From Sulfurospirillum cavolei (GTDB taxonomy: Bacteria > Campylobacterota > Campylobacteria > Campylobacterales > Sulfurospirillaceae), in the NCBI RefSeq assembly GCF_001548055.1, contig NZ_AP014724.1, positions 1,674,001 through 1,738,000 on the forward strand: 64,000 nt of DNA, in the 5' to 3' direction. A program made the position numbers and the translations under genes. Positions within the stretch are counted from its first letter, which is position 1, and every line of letters starts with the position of its first letter. A model generated the notes under the pieces. That model searched no databases, was not told the origin of the DNA, and worked only from the letters and a program-made list of their open reading frames with translations. Below, piece by piece: positions 28,483 through 40,300 of the stretch.

Positions 28483-29295
28483 ATGGACGAAAATATTTTA
28501 AAAAAAATCAAGGCTCTACCGCCGCTTGACGATACCGTGTTGAAAATCCAGCGCATTTGCGTTGATAAAAACAGTTCTCTTTCCGATTTGGTACAAGTCG
28601 TCGAGAGCGATCCGATGTTAACCGCCAATATTCTCAAATCATCCAATTCGCCGTTGTACGGTTTTAGCCGAGAAATTAAGAACATTGCCCATGCGGTCTC
28701 TTTGTTCGGCATGGCGACGGTTCGGGGTTTTGCGCTTTCAAGTGCGATCAAACAAAATATTAAAATTAATTTAGAACCTTACAACATCAATAACAATATC
28801 TTCCTCGATATCAGTACTTTGCAAAGTATGTTCATGTTCAAGTGGTACTCTAAAGTCGATAAATCCCTCCTCGACATTCTCCAACCCGCGTCTTTTATGA
28901 TGGAAGTCGGAAAGATTATTATTGCGCATGAATTGATCGAACGTCGCAAAGAACAGGCTTTTCAAGAAGCACTTTTAAACGTTACGACCTTAGATGCCTT
29001 GGATGCTTTGGAAAAAGAGTACGTCGGATTTTCTAACGAAGAGATTACTGCTAAGATTTTTGAACAATGGAATTTGGAAAGCGAACTTGTCGAAGCGATT
29101 CAATATTCGCGTACGCCCGAAAAAGCTCCCGAACATATTAAAGTGTGCGCACGTGCCTTACATGTCGTACAAACCGCCGTTAATATTTTTGCCCAGCTAA
29201 GCGATGCATCAATTCAAAATGCTTTGGTGCTGTTGGAAGAGTACCGTCTTCAAAAAGAACCGTTTCTCGAAACGTACGAGCAATTCATACAGTGA
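28483..29295 (+). CDS. HDOD-domain protein
   Basis: 270 residues, with an HDOD domain at about 10-215 (LPPLDDTVLKIQRIC, SDPMLTANILKSSNS, AVSLFGMATVRGFAL). The HD metal residues are absent, as is typical of HDOD. Such proteins act in signalling or stress regulation by protein contacts. ATG 28483 with AGGATCGG upstream is chosen. It overlaps rnr by 4 nt. Confidence 0.86.
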   Translation: MDENILKKIKALPPLDDTVLKIQRICVDKNSSLSDLVQVVESDPMLTANILKSSNSPLYGFSREIKNIAHAVSLFGMATVRGFALSSAIKQNIKINLEPYNINNNIFLDISTLQSMFMFKWYSKVDKSLLDILQPASFMMEVGKIIIAHELIERRKEQAFQEALLNVTTLDALDALEKEYVGFSNEEITAKIFEQWNLESELVEAIQYSRTPEKAPEHIKVCARALHVVQTAVNIFAQLSDASIQNALVLLEEYRLQKEPFLETYEQFIQ

Positions 29296-31238
29296 GAGAT
29301 TTTCTTTTAAGTTTGAGTCGCGGAGTGGCACGAAACGATGTGCCTTCCGCTTTTTTACCTCATTTTCAAGCACTGCTTCAACTACGCGCTTTGGTTCAAA
29401 AAAACGATCTTTACATGTTAGAATCTTCTTACAAAGTCGGAAAACTCGACGTTGCATTTAACGGAACCGGTTTTTTAAGCTCCTTAGAGCCGACAAGTGC
29501 CAAAGATATTCTCATTGAATCCTCAAGCTTGCACGGTGCGATGAGAGGCGATCTGGTCGTCGTTAAACGCGTCGCAAACAAACGAAGTTCGCGTCCTAAA
29601 GCCGTGGTCGTTTACATCGCGCAACGCGCCTTTAGCAAAAGCATCGTCTACACCAAAATGAGCAAAGGCAAAGTTGTCGGTGCCAACGTGAAAAACGAAG
29701 CACTCTTCGAGATAATCGCCAGTCAAAAATCGCTTAAACAATTACCGCTTGGAACCGTCCTCAAAATCGACAATACGTCCAATACGATCGAAGAAGTGCT
29801 AGGCATTTTAGACGATCCAAGCGTCGATGAGAAGATTTCATTGGCTCTTTTCGATAAAAAAGAGTTTTTCAGCCCGGAAGCCGAAGCCGAAGCCAAAAGC
29901 CACGGCGATTTTGTCGACAAAAGCTACTATGCACATCGCGTCGATTTAACGCATCTACCCTTTTGCACGATTGATCCCGTGGATGCCAAAGATTTTGACG
30001 ACGCTATCTATTTTGACGTGCAAAACCACATTTTATACGTTGCTATCGCCGATGTAAGCGAATACGTACATGCTATGGGCTATATCGATAAAGAAGCCCT
30101 CGTTCGCGGTTTTTCGATCTATTTTCCGCATAAAGCGATTCCGATGCTACCGCGCGCTTTAAGCGAAAATATCTGTTCGCTCAAACCAAACGTCGATCGA
30201 CTCGCTTATACGTTTAAAATAACGCTCGACCCGCTGACATGTGAACCGATCGAAGAAGCGTTATTCGAAAGCGTCATTCATTCGCAAAAACGTTATACGT
30301 ACGAGACAATCGATCTGTTTTTAAAAGGCAATCTTAGCGATGCCGACGCAACGGATCAACCTATTTTGGCGTACCTTTTTGAACTGAACGCTTTGACGAA
30401 AAAATTGCGTACCATACGCTTGGAAAAATCCTTTTCGTTTCGTGCTTCGGAAATTCGAATGCGCGTCGACGAAAACCAAAATCTGATTTCGACGAGCATC
30501 GAAGAAGAGACTCCTTCTCACGGGTTGATTGAAGATTGTATGCTTCTTGCCAACAAAGCCGCCGCTAAAAAACTGGGATTCGGTATTTTTAGAACGCATG
30601 AAAGTCCTTCTTATGAACGCATGGAAGCACTTTTGAGCGATTTGGCACTGATCGGTATCAACGTGAAGCTCCGCTCGGACTTGCCGCAAATGATTCGAGA
30701 GATTCAACAAAAAGCCGATACGCTGAACCTGCGTGACGAAGTCGATAAACTCATTATCAAAAGCCAAAAGAAAGCCATTTACGAACCGGAAAACAAAGGG
30801 CATTTCGGACTCGGATTTGACATGTACACCCATTTCACGTCACCGATTCGTCGTTACAGCGACTTGACGTTACACCGCCTTTTGAAGGCAAAAACGTCAC
30901 ACGACGATAAAAAATTGGCGTTTTTGCTCAAAGACATCGCGCCTTTATGTGAACAAATTAGCCTTCTCGAGCGTGAAAGCGACAAAGTTGCGTGGGATTA
31001 TATGGATCGTAAATTTGCACGCTATATGGCCTTACATGTCGGTGACAATTTCAAAGCAATCGTCGTTGAAACCGAGCAAAACACGATTGCAAAGTTAGAC
31101 GATACGATCAAGGGTGCTCGCATCTTTTTGCTGGATGATGACGTGCATCTTTTGCAACGCGTTGAGATTAAAATCGTCGAGAGCAACATCGCTACGGCAA
31201 GAATTTATGCACGTGTTACGAGGAGCTTTGATGTATAA
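29292..31238 (+). CDS. rnr: Exoribonuclease R (RNase II/R family)
   Basis: 648 residues starting at GTG inside the HDOD stop. The RNB catalytic domain is clear (TIDPVDAKDFDDAIYFD with the metal Asp residues, YHTHFTSPIRRYSDL-like segment near 510), preceded by cold-shock-like regions and followed by a short S1-like end. It degrades structured RNA 3' to 5'. It overlaps holA by 8 nt. Confidence 0.93.
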   Translation: MRDFLLSLSRGVARNDVPSAFLPHFQALLQLRALVQKNDLYMLESSYKVGKLDVAFNGTGFLSSLEPTSAKDILIESSSLHGAMRGDLVVVKRVANKRSSRPKAVVVYIAQRAFSKSIVYTKMSKGKVVGANVKNEALFEIIASQKSLKQLPLGTVLKIDNTSNTIEEVLGILDDPSVDEKISLALFDKKEFFSPEAEAEAKSHGDFVDKSYYAHRVDLTHLPFCTIDPVDAKDFDDAIYFDVQNHILYVAIADVSEYVHAMGYIDKEALVRGFSIYFPHKAIPMLPRALSENICSLKPNVDRLAYTFKITLDPLTCEPIEEALFESVIHSQKRYTYETIDLFLKGNLSDADATDQPILAYLFELNALTKKLRTIRLEKSFSFRASEIRMRVDENQNLISTSIEEETPSHGLIEDCMLLANKAAAKKLGFGIFRTHESPSYERMEALLSDLALIGINVKLRSDLPQMIREIQQKADTLNLRDEVDKLIIKSQKKAIYEPENKGHFGLGFDMYTHFTSPIRRYSDLTLHRLLKAKTSHDDKKLAFLLKDIAPLCEQISLLERESDKVAWDYMDRKFARYMALHVGDNFKAIVVETEQNTIAKLDDTIKGARIFLLDDDVHLLQRVEIKIVESNIATARIYARVTRSFDV

Positions 31239-32205
31239 AAGAGAGTTTGAAAATCTTTTAAAAACAAAAAAAGTTCCCAAAGCAACGCTTTTTTACGGCG
31301 CATGCGCTTACCAAAACAATCTTTTAACCCGTGCTCTGTTAGAACTTTTAAATGCATCCGGCGAAGAAAAACTCATGATGTATTACGACGAATATCATTT
31401 CGGTTCGGCAAAAAATTTTCTTTCGCAAGCCTCGCTTTTCGGTGATCGCAATATTTTAATCCTTAAAACCGATAAGCCGCTTCCCGCAAAAGAACTTTCA
31501 ACGTTAGTCGAACTGTGTACGAAAAACGATTCTAGCTATTTTATTTACCAATATTTCGGTGAAGATAAAAAAGCAACGCCGATGACCAAAGCTTTCGACA
31601 AATTTTTCGTTCGTCTCTTCAAAGCCGACTATAACGAAGCCGTATCGCTTCTAGCCCAACATGCAAACGCCCTCGGGCTTGCGATCGATCGTTACGCTTT
31701 GGGAGAATTGTACGTTTTGCATGCGGAAGATTTAGCGTTGTGCGTTAACGAGTGCGAAAAACTGCTTGTTCTAGGAAAAGAGGTTCAAACCGCCGATATT
31801 CATACGCACGTTTACGGCCTCGGAGCAGTTTCTATGGACCGTTTTATGGGTAAGTTATTGGAAAAAAAAGATATTAAAGAGGAGTTTTTACGCCTTGTCG
31901 AAGGCGACGGCATTGAAGAAATCCGTATTGTTAATGCCTTACAAACGCATATTTCGCAACTCTTTTTATTTCACGCCTACATCAAACTTCACGGCACGTT
32001 TGACGCCAAAGCGATTTTAGGCTACCCTCTTCCGCCGCAACTTGCCGCCGAACGCTCTAAACTTTCCATTAAAATCGACTTAGCAACTTACCAACGGCTC
32101 TTAACGCTTTTAACCGATACCGAATACCGACTCAAAAAAGCCGGTAATATTGAAAAAAGCAGTTATCTGCTCTCTATCTTAATAAAATTTCAAAGTTTTT
32201 TATAG
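31231..32205 (+). CDS. holA: DNA polymerase III, delta subunit
   Basis: 324 residues. Layout and motifs suit HolA: N-terminal AAA-like fold (KVPKATLFYGACAYQ, then FGDRNILILKTDKPLP) and helical collar domain (AVSMDRFMGKLLEKKD). It opens the sliding clamp as part of the clamp loader. GAGGAG precedes ATG 31231. Confidence 0.85.
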   Translation: MYKREFENLLKTKKVPKATLFYGACAYQNNLLTRALLELLNASGEEKLMMYYDEYHFGSAKNFLSQASLFGDRNILILKTDKPLPAKELSTLVELCTKNDSSYFIYQYFGEDKKATPMTKAFDKFFVRLFKADYNEAVSLLAQHANALGLAIDRYALGELYVLHAEDLALCVNECEKLLVLGKEVQTADIHTHVYGLGAVSMDRFMGKLLEKKDIKEEFLRLVEGDGIEEIRIVNALQTHISQLFLFHAYIKLHGTFDAKAILGYPLPPQLAAERSKLSIKIDLATYQRLLTLLTDTEYRLKKAGNIEKSSYLLSILIKFQSFL

Positions 32206-32211
32206 TATAAT
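32206..32211 (+). promoter_or_regulatory. -10 box for rpsF-ssb-rpsR
   Basis: TATAAT right after the holA stop. The 60-nt leader can form a small hairpin (CTCAAATA with TATTTGGG, 32235-32255 region) before the ribosome site AAGGAG. Confidence 0.55.
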
Positions 32212-32277
32212 CCGCGTCTATTCTAAAAATCCTTACTCAAATAGATATTATTTGGGTGAAATCCATAAGGAGACATT

Positions 32278-32679
32278 ATGCGACATTACGAGTTGCTTGT
32301 CGTAGTTAAACCTACGCTAACCGTAGAAGAACTACAAGCAAAACTAGGCTTTCTAAAAGAAATTTTAGAAAAAAACGGCGCGGTCATCGCTGCTACACTT
32401 GACATGGGTACCCGCAAACTTGCGTATCAAATCGATAAATTTGAACGCGGTACATACGTTGTATTCTATTTTACTGCCCCAACGGCTGCGATTGCAGAAG
32501 TTGAAAGACTTATCCGTATTACGGAAGAGTTTATCCGCTTTATGACCGTAAAATTTGAAAATCAAAAAGAACTTCGTTTCTGGAACAAACAAGTGGAAAA
32601 AATCACGAAAAAAAGTGATGCACCCGCTGTTGTAGAGACTAAAGAGATTGTAGAAGATACTGTTACGACTGAAGCTTAA
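32278..32679 (+). CDS. rpsF: 30S ribosomal protein S6
   Basis: 133 residues. The S6 ferredoxin-like domain ([14 protein letters not shown] at the start, [20 protein letters not shown] in the middle) is followed by a 25-residue acidic tail. S6 binds S18 in the 30S platform, matching the operon with rpsR. Confidence 0.97.
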   Translation: MRHYELLVVVKPTLTVEELQAKLGFLKEILEKNGAVIAATLDMGTRKLAYQIDKFERGTYVVFYFTAPTAAIAEVERLIRITEEFIRFMTVKFENQKELRFWNKQVEKITKKSDAPAVVETKEIVEDTVTTEA

Positions 32680-32692
32680 ATAAGGAGCCACG

Positions 32693-33193
32693 ATGTTCAA
32701 TAGAGTGATTATGCTTGGTAATCTCACGCGCGATTGCGAACTTCGCTACCTGCCAAACGGAGGTGCCGTATGCACAACGGGACTTGCGACTAACCGTCGC
32801 TTCAAAAAACAAGACGGTAGCCAAGGTGAAGAGGTTTGCTTTATCGATATCACTTTCTTTGGACGCACGGCGGAAATCGCCAATCAATACCTAAGCCGCG
32901 GCAAAAAAGTATTGGTGGAAGGTCGTTTGAAACTCGATCAGTGGACGGATCAACAAGGCGTTAAACGCTCAAAACACTCCATCACGGTCGAAACACTTCA
33001 AATGATTGATTCTCGCGGACAAAACGAAAGCGATATGGGCGGAAGTTACGGTGATCCGACAAGCGGTTCTATGCCAAACGTCGGTTATAACCCCAGCCAA
33101 AAACCGACCGGCGCACCAAGACAATCAGCTCCCGAAATGAGTGGTCATGATATTCCGAGCATCGATATTAACGATGACGAAATACCGTTTTAG
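32693..33193 (+). CDS. ssb: Single-stranded DNA-binding protein
   Basis: 166 residues: OB fold (MFNRVIMLGNLTRDCELRYL, about 1-110), a flexible Gly/Ser/Pro linker and the acidic tip DDEIPF used to recruit partner proteins. It sits between rpsF and rpsR in the conserved order. Confidence 0.97.
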   Translation: MFNRVIMLGNLTRDCELRYLPNGGAVCTTGLATNRRFKKQDGSQGEEVCFIDITFFGRTAEIANQYLSRGKKVLVEGRLKLDQWTDQQGVKRSKHSITVETLQMIDSRGQNESDMGGSYGDPTSGSMPNVGYNPSQKPTGAPRQSAPEMSGHDIPSIDINDDEIPF

Positions 33194-33214
33194 TAAATAA
33201 AGAAGGATAAAAAG

Positions 33215-33481
33215 ATGGCAGAGAAAAGAAAATTTGCACGTAAATACTGCAAATATTGTGAAGCAAAAATAGAATACGTTGATTATAAAGATGCAAAAAT
33301 TTTGAGACACTCACTTTCCGAGAGATACAAAATTATGCCTCGCCGTTTAACCGGTAACTGCAAACGTCACCAAGAGATGGTCGAACTTGCGATCAAACGC
33401 GCTCGTGCGACGGCGGTTATCCCATACATCATCGACACGAAAAAAGTCGTGGCCGTACCTTTTGAGCAATTGCAACAATAG
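33215..33481 (+). CDS. rpsR: 30S ribosomal protein S18
   Basis: 88 residues, with the [10 protein letters not shown] segment and the core [20 protein letters not shown]. Four-Cys zinc motifs are not complete. It ends the rpsF operon and is followed by a strong terminator. Confidence 0.97.
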   Translation: MAEKRKFARKYCKYCEAKIEYVDYKDAKILRHSLSERYKIMPRRLTGNCKRHQEMVELAIKRARATAVIPYIIDTKKVVAVPFEQLQQ

Positions 33482-33490
33482 GGTTTACAT

Positions 33491-33535
33491 GTAAGGTTTG
33501 GAACGCGCTTCCAAACCTTACGTTTTGTGTTATTT
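33491..33535. terminator. Strong terminator between rpsR and lon
   Basis: A perfect 13-bp stem (33491-33503 with 33509-33521) and 5-nt loop, then GTTTTGTGTTATTTT. It serves rpsR and probably the convergent lon gene, whose stop lies in the tail. Confidence 0.85.
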
Positions 33536-35953
33536 TACGAGCGCGTACTCCAACACTTCTTCGATCTTACTGACCGGAATAATCGTCATTTTTTCTTTCA
33601 CTTCGTCCGGAATTTCCTCGAGATCTTTCTCGTAATTTTTCTTCGGTATCAATGCCGTTTTGATTTTTGCTTTATACGCCGCAATCAATTTTTCTTTAAG
33701 CCCGCCGATCGGCAACACTTTACCGCTCAGGGTTATCTCGCCCGTCATCGCAATGTCGCTTTTGACTTTTTTGTCGCAGAGAATGGACGCGATCGCCGTT
33801 GCCATCGTTATACCCGCACTCGGACCGTCTTTGGGCGTTGCGCCTTCAGGCACGTGAATATGCAAATCGTAACGTCGGTATACGTCGCTAGGCTCGACTT
33901 GTTTGGCACTTTCTTCTTTCTCCAAGCTCGTCGTCGGAATAATAGAAAGCGGCACACTGATTTTGCCGTTGTCGATCAAAACTTTGACAACGCTCAACGC
34001 AATTTTGGCCGATTCCTTCATCACATCGCCCAGTGAACCCGTAATTTGTATGCCGCCTTTACCTTGAATGCGAATGGCTTCAACTTTCAATACGTCGCCT
34101 CCAACACTCGTCCATGCAAGTCCGTTGACGATTCCTACGCTATTTTCCTTATCGACTTCGTCGATCTCGAAAACCGTTTTAGGAAGATACTCTTTGAGGT
34201 TACTGTTGGTAATGCTGACTTTTTCTAATTTAGGATCCATTAAAAGATGTTTGGCAACTTTACGCAAAATGTCGGCGATGCGGCGACGTAAATTACGTAC
34301 TCCCGATTCCCTCGTATAATTGGAAATAATCAGTTGCAAAGTTGCTTTCGAAATCGCCACTTCGTTATTTTTAAGTCCGTGTTTTTTTAATTCCTGAGGA
34401 ATTAAGTATTTTTTAGCGATTTCGTATTTTTCTTGCGGTGTATAAGAATTCACAAAGATAAACTCCATACGATCGCGAAGCGGTGCGGGAATAGAGCCGA
34501 CTTCATTCGCCGTCGCAATAAAAATAACCTTGCTCAAATCGATATTAAAATTGAGGTAGTAATCTCTAAATTTATTGTTTTGTTCGGGATCCAACACTTC
34601 TAAAAGTACCGCCGTCGGATCGCCCCTGTAACTACGGGCGACTTTATCGATCTCGTCTAAAACGACGACGGGATTCATCTCTTCGGCTTCAATAATACCT
34701 TGAACGATGCGTCCGGGCATCGCTCCGATATACGTACGTCTGTGCCCTCGAAGTTCGTTAACATCTTCCAAACCGCCTAAGGCGATACGAACGAGCTTGC
34801 GTTTGAGAGCTTTCGCGATAGAATTTGCTAACGAGGTTTTACCCACGCCCGGAGGGCCTGCAAAGCATAAAATCGCGCCGTTTGCCGACTTATCGGCGAT
34901 ACCGCGTTTGGCTAGAAGTTCACGTACGGCAAAGAACTCTTCGATACGCTCTTTAGGCTTATCAAGCGAATAGTGGTCTTTATCCAGTTGCGCTTTAACC
35001 TCAAGCACGTCAAGGTTTTTCTTAGCCGCTTTACCGAAAGGAATCTCAATAACCCAGTCAAGATAGCTTTGGATCAAATTTGCATCGGCAGAATCCGGAT
35101 GCATTCGAGCGAGCTTATCGATCTGCTTTTTGATCTCTTTGTAGGCATCTTCTTCCATGTACTCTTTTTTAGCTTCAAGTTTTTTACGGTACTCTTCGAT
35201 CTCTTCTTCGCGCTGATTGTCCGTACCTAGCTCTTTTTGGATCTGCTTGAGCTGTTCTTTGAGAAAATACTCTTTATTGACTTTCTCGATTTGCGAATGA
35301 ACTTTGGTTTTGATCTCTTTTTTCAAACGGCTCGACTCGATCTCTTCGATCACGTAATCGATAATTTGTAGAAGTCTGATTTCATCGTCGGCTTCGACAA
35401 AAAGTTTATAGGCTTGTTCTTTTTTAAGTTTCATCGTGCTTGCAATCAAATCAATAATACGATTAACGTCACTGTTTTCTTCGACGGTTTTGAGCAAATC
35501 CGGAGGAAATTGACCGCTTAAAGAGGAGAGTTGCGTAATTTTTTCGCGTAAAACCGATAGTGCCGCTTCGACTTTCATCGTTTCTGATCGGTGCGTTTGA
35601 ATCAGATCGATCGTCGCACGAAGCGGCATAGAACCTAATTCTTTTAAAATTTTGCCTTTTTGCATCCCTTGAAATAAAATTTTGACGCGACCGTCGGGTA
35701 ATTCGACTTTGCGCATGATAGAGCCTATCACACCCGCAGGATAGATTGCGTTAAAGTCTCGTCCTTGTTCCTGTCCGACTTTTGCAGTACAGACCATGAC
35801 CAAAGAGTTGTGTTCCAACGCTTCGTTAGCAGCTCGTATATTCTCTTCGTCGGCTAAAAAGAGCGGTGAGATCATAAATGGGTATAAAAATAAATTATCC
35901 TCGACAACAATCGGGATATCCGCAGGAAATGCGGTGTAATCGGTGATCTTCAT
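33530..35953 (-). CDS. lon: ATP-dependent protease Lon
   Basis: 807 residues: N-terminal substrate domain, AAA+ module (Walker [10 protein letters not shown], Walker B VVLDEIDK) and C-terminal Ser-Lys protease domain ([13 protein letters not shown] with catalytic Ser, catalytic Lys in [10 protein letters not shown]). It degrades damaged and regulatory proteins. It follows bamD on the same strand with a hairpin between, so it probably has its own promoter. Confidence 0.98.
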   Translation of the reverse strand: MKITDYTAFPADIPIVVEDNLFLYPFMISPLFLADEENIRAANEALEHNSLVMVCTAKVGQEQGRDFNAIYPAGVIGSIMRKVELPDGRVKILFQGMQKGKILKELGSMPLRATIDLIQTHRSETMKVEAALSVLREKITQLSSLSGQFPPDLLKTVEENSDVNRIIDLIASTMKLKKEQAYKLFVEADDEIRLLQIIDYVIEEIESSRLKKEIKTKVHSQIEKVNKEYFLKEQLKQIQKELGTDNQREEEIEEYRKKLEAKKEYMEEDAYKEIKKQIDKLARMHPDSADANLIQSYLDWVIEIPFGKAAKKNLDVLEVKAQLDKDHYSLDKPKERIEEFFAVRELLAKRGIADKSANGAILCFAGPPGVGKTSLANSIAKALKRKLVRIALGGLEDVNELRGHRRTYIGAMPGRIVQGIIEAEEMNPVVVLDEIDKVARSYRGDPTAVLLEVLDPEQNNKFRDYYLNFNIDLSKVIFIATANEVGSIPAPLRDRMEFIFVNSYTPQEKYEIAKKYLIPQELKKHGLKNNEVAISKATLQLIISNYTRESGVRNLRRRIADILRKVAKHLLMDPKLEKVSITNSNLKEYLPKTVFEIDEVDKENSVGIVNGLAWTSVGGDVLKVEAIRIQGKGGIQITGSLGDVMKESAKIALSVVKVLIDNGKISVPLSIIPTTSLEKEESAKQVEPSDVYRRYDLHIHVPEGATPKDGPSAGITMATAIASILCDKKVKSDIAMTGEITLSGKVLPIGGLKEKLIAAYKAKIKTALIPKKNYEKDLEEIPDEVKEKMTIIPVSKIEEVLEYALVK

Positions 35954-36005
35954 CGTTTATCACTCCGTGTAAATTTAAGGTATCGTTATAGTATTTTACA
36001 AAGTA

Positions 36006-36032
36006 GCACATAAAAGTTAAGCTTTTATGTGC
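36006..36032 (-). terminator. Hairpin between bamD and lon
   Basis: GCACATAAAA pairs with TTTTATGTGC around a 7-nt loop, with only a short T-run on the minus side. Likely the end of the bamD transcript. Confidence 0.5.
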
Positions 36033-36068
36033 CGATTAGATTATAGGGTAAAGAAGTAAATAAAAAGT

Positions 36069-36713
36069 CTATTTTTCAAACCATGATCGATACCACGGCA
36101 TATTCGGCTCGATCATTTGTGCTTTTCCTAAAGAAGAGTTAGTGATCTTATCTTCGTAAATTTTTGCCGCATCGGGTTTATCGACACGTGTATAAAGGCT
36201 TTTGATATTTTCGTTTAAAAAGTACTCGCCTAATTCCAAGCGCACTAAAATCGTTTCCGCTAAAGGACGAAATTTAGAGTTGGGGTATTTACTAAGAAAC
36301 TCTTTGGTTTGCGAAATCGTATCCATCAAAAGTTGCTGATTGCGATTGGGATTGGGGAACGATTCGTAATTGGCTTTAATCTTCATAAAACGGACATGAT
36401 CGGCATTTTCACGGCTACCGTAACGTTTTAGATACTCGTCAAGATAAAAGTTTGCTAAAACGTATTCCTCGTCTTGCATGTGAGCGTTGGCAAGCATCAT
36501 CATCGCTTCAGGCAAAAGCGGCGATTCGATATGTTCACTCGCGAGCGACGTGTAAAATCCGTCGGCTTTTTCGAGATCTTGCGCTTTGATCTCTTTGGCA
36601 ATCTGTTCATACCAATACGTTGCGGGCATGTTAAAAACTTCCTTATCCTTGGAAGCACATCCGCTGATAAAAGCGACTAACGACGCGGCGACAAGCATAT
36701 TTGCTATCTTCAT
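36069..36713 (-). CDS. bamD: Outer membrane assembly lipoprotein BamD
   Basis: 214 residues with a lipoprotein signal (lipobox ISGC, Cys19) and TPR-like helices (SPLLPEAMMMLANAHMQDEE, then ANFYLDEYLKRYG). BamD is the essential TPR subunit of the BAM complex. It is divergent from fliW. Confidence 0.92.
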   Translation of the reverse strand: MKIANMLVAASLVAFISGCASKDKEVFNMPATYWYEQIAKEIKAQDLEKADGFYTSLASEHIESPLLPEAMMMLANAHMQDEEYVLANFYLDEYLKRYGSRENADHVRFMKIKANYESFPNPNRNQQLLMDTISQTKEFLSKYPNSKFRPLAETILVRLELGEYFLNENIKSLYTRVDKPDAAKIYEDKITNSSLGKAQMIEPNMPWYRSWFEK

Positions 36714-36834
36714 TCATTCTATCCTTTTCGTTACAGTAAAAATCTTATTGTACCCGTTTTTTCGTTATCTTACTATATAACGGATTAATTTTCTTTTTTC
36801 AGCAAAAATGAGAGCCATTTAACCAACAAAATGC

Positions 36835-36840
36835 TACAAT
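36835..36840 (+). promoter_or_regulatory. -10 box for fliW
   Basis: TACAAT 33 nt before the ATG in the bamD-fliW divergent region. Confidence 0.4.
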
Positions 36841-36873
36841 AAATCAAAATAACTATTTTTCAAAAGGAATTGT

Positions 36874-37269
36874 ATGGTTTTTAGTCTTAAAATGCCTCTT
36901 TTAGGGTTTGAATCGATTCAAGAAGTGGAACTTGAAAAAATCGACGAATTCTTCGTTAAATTTATTTCAAAGTCCGATACGACAACATTTACGCTTATCA
37001 ACCCCTTTATGCTGAGACCTTACGAATTTGAAATCCCCGAATATTTTAGAACACTCCTCGATATTAACGAAAAATCAAACATTCTTATCCTCAATATTAT
37101 GATTATCGCCACTCCCATTGAAGCCTCTACGATAAACTTTTTAGCCCCGTTGGTTTTTAACGTCGATAACGGTGCAATGGCACAAGTGGTCTTAGACGCC
37201 AACAAATATCCGGAATTCGGCTTGATGGAAGGAATCGCTCGGTATTTGAATAAAGGGAAATCTGAGTAA
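36874..37269 (+). CDS. fliW: Flagellar assembly factor FliW
   Basis: 131 residues with the FliW barrel pattern (PLLGFESIQEVELEKID, then LINPFMLRPYEFEIP and TVNFLAPL-like ending). FliW antagonises CsrA and binds flagellin, coupling flagellin synthesis to secretion. It stands alone, upstream of the prepilin-like operon. Confidence 0.93.
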   Translation: MVFSLKMPLLGFESIQEVELEKIDEFFVKFISKSDTTTFTLINPFMLRPYEFEIPEYFRTLLDINEKSNILILNIMIIATPIEASTINFLAPLVFNVDNGAMAQVVLDANKYPEFGLMEGIARYLNKGKSE

Positions 37270-37280
37270 ATAATATTTTA

Positions 37281-37286
37281 TATAAT
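37281..37286 (+). promoter_or_regulatory. -10 box for the prepilin-like operon
   Basis: TATAAT in a very AT-rich gap, 55 nt before the ATG at 37342. AAGAAAGG is the ribosome site. There is no hairpin between fliW and this box, so some read-through from fliW is possible. Confidence 0.5.
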
Positions 37287-37341
37287 ATTATTTTCTATAA
37301 AATTCTATGTTATTCCTAATATAAAGAAAGGTCATTAAGTC

Positions 37342-40300
37342 ATGAAAACCAATGCGTTATCTTTTTTTTCTTTTGTTTTCATCTCTTTCTTGCTTTTATT
37401 TCCCTCAACAGGTTGGAGTAAAGGGAAAATAATACAACATCAAAATCCTTTCGTATCTGCGCTACCGTCCGGTTCTTCGCTAAGCTTATACGGCGATTTT
37501 ATTGCAACCGGAACATCCGTGCTTTGCCAAAACGATGGTCATGGCAGTTGCAATAATGCCTATACGGGCTATTTATACGAATCCAATTTAATGTATAAGA
37601 ATGCCGTCTCGACATCCGTTATACCATTAAACTCGGCAACAGCTACTTTAACATTGCCATCAGGTATTGCCGGAACAGATATCGTATGGGCTGGATTATA
37701 TTGGCAAGGTCATATTGCCGGACAAAATGCGTCTAATTATACAACCGATAGCAAAATTCAAAATAGAAACAAAGTCGATACTCTATGGCCGGATGGAACA
37801 GCATCTTCCCTTTCAGCAGATACGATATGGTATCATGATTTTTGGGGAGACGGCACAGGTAATTCTGGAGGTTATCGATCTTTTTATCAAGGATATAAAG
37901 ATGTCACAGCTTTACTTAAAAACCATCTCATTCCAGGAACATCACAACCTATCACTGTAGGGAATATCAAAGCTAATAGCGGAACAGATTGGTATTCTTA
38001 CTTCTATTTAGCATCTGGTGCAGAAGTTAACGGAATTAAATTTGGATTTTGGGGAAATTGGGCTCTTGTCATTGTATATAGTTACCCAGCTAATAATATT
38101 CCCGCCAATGCTAAATTAAAAAATGTTCAAGTAACTCATGGCTTTGATGCAATGGTGCCTTTAGATATCAATGGATATAAAACGTTTAATATCACATTAC
38201 CCGTTAATGGATTTTTAACGCCTAAAGAAAGTACAGTTAATGCAAAAATGCTCTTTTATGCCGCAGGCGGAGAAAAAAATATCGCAAGAGATGCATTTTA
38301 CATTCAAAATGCTAATAATGGCTACGCTTATACAGCCGTCTCAAACACCCAGAACCCATCAAATAACCCCTTTAATGGTACCGTTTCCAATAATGGCATC
38401 GCTATAGACAATACGATTTCTTACTACCCTGGATTAGATTTGGATACATTCGATGTATCACAATATATGACAAATCAACAAACCAATACCGCGGTGAAGC
38501 TTGAAGCTACTTTTAGTAATAATAATGGTGATCAATCAATGCCCGGGATTCTAGCTTTTTCAACGGAACTTTATGAACCAAAATTTTGTTACGATTATGC
38601 TTATTCTCAAAATGGAAAATACTTTACGGAAAGCAATAATGGCACATCTTTGCCCCGGGTTCAAGGTAAAATTACACCGACAGATGACATTAATGTCTCT
38701 ATTTATATTAAAAATGAAGAAAACTCAGATGTTGAAGCGCAAAATTTAACGCTTGATATTACAGATATTAATACATCTCAAGCAATTTATAATCGAAATA
38801 GTACTTATGTTGTACACCCTTACGAAATAGTACCTGTTCTTATGCCTGATTCTAGTTTAACGGTAAGCGATTCTCAGATTGTCGGTATTCCGCATGGAAC
38901 CATCAACGGCAATGAGTATTTTTACACTTATTACACGTTAACTCCAAAGGCTATAAATGATATCAATATTTCTTTAAATGCACAAATTAATTACAATCTT
39001 GTTTTAACAATTGGGGGAAATACGGTTTCTCTTCCGTATTCTTATACGGTAGGAAGCACCAAGTTCCCACTATGTACTGGTGATGTGACCAAGTATGAGC
39101 CTAATTGGGGAACTTTTAATATTGCAGCAAAAGGTGTTTATAACAGTAATGACACTTACCCAAAATTTAATATCCCTACTCAAGTTGTAAATCGCCCCGG
39201 AGCATACCTTATCACTGCGCACGACGCCAATAGTACACCGGTTGCTTATACGAGAGAATTAACTATTCCTACGGTCGTAGGTATCGAAATTATAGATGCC
39301 GGTAAATTTCATAATACGAAAGCTAGCTGTGATGAGCCTTCTAGCGCAATTAGTGAACGCTTTTGGGTTCCTTTCGTAGACACAACGGGTGCCAAATCAC
39401 AAGTCGATTTTCAAACAGCTTTACAAAAAGCGATTGATACCAATAGTATTTCTATTACTAATATTAAAGAATATTTTAATAAAGCAAGACAAAATACGGC
39501 ATTTCGTATTAGCGCAAATGTTGGAGATGCTAATAATACCGTTATCAAATACGAACAACTTTCTAACGGAAAATACCGAATGATCAACTTTACAGAGCTT
39601 GTACAAACATACGGTACGTGTAAAAAAACGGTTAAAGCTCCCAATGGTACGAGTACGACTAATCAAGTCGCAGTTGCATGCGGTAATGCTGGAAACACCG
39701 GTGTAGACTACTTCACGCTCGCACAATGTCATGAATGTATTTTAGGGTATCGTACCCTTTATACATGTTCAAGGGATAACTTTGCAACACGACCGGAAAG
39801 TTTCAACGTTAAACTAAGTGATCTTAATCAAACAAATCATGCACAAACTCAATCTTTTGCACAAGATCGCACGGGTGTAATATTACCGAATAATGAAAAA
39901 ATTCACATTGCTACTGGTTATGCCTATCGTTTTGATATTAATGCGACAGATCACGACGGGAATAATGCTAGTTCCGGTTATACGCGCTACTTTACCACTT
40001 CTGCGACAGATCATAATATTTCTTTTGTATGGCAACCTCTCTCTCCAATTAACCCTTCAATACGATGTAATGACCTTTCTAGTAAACCTCTTACTTTTAA
40101 TATGATTAATGGAATAATCTCAAGTGAAGCTAATCTGACCAATGTCGGAGAATACCGACTCAATATGATTGACACGAATTGGACGCTTGTTGATAACAAT
40201 ATTAACTACATGACACATCATCGTTCTGCTTCCGTCAAAGGCGTTACAACAGATGTTAGTAATTATTTTGTCGGCTTCGGTAATGCCTTAGACTGTAAAG

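Noticed and set aside
32212-32277. S6:S18 autoregulatory leader of rpsF
   Set aside because: A small hairpin exists, but I could not place the conserved CCG-bearing loop with confidence.
33527-34036. Long open frame antisense to lon
   Set aside because: The lon frame is complete with all motifs; the antisense product is Phe/Arg-rich and motif-free, as expected of a shadow frame.
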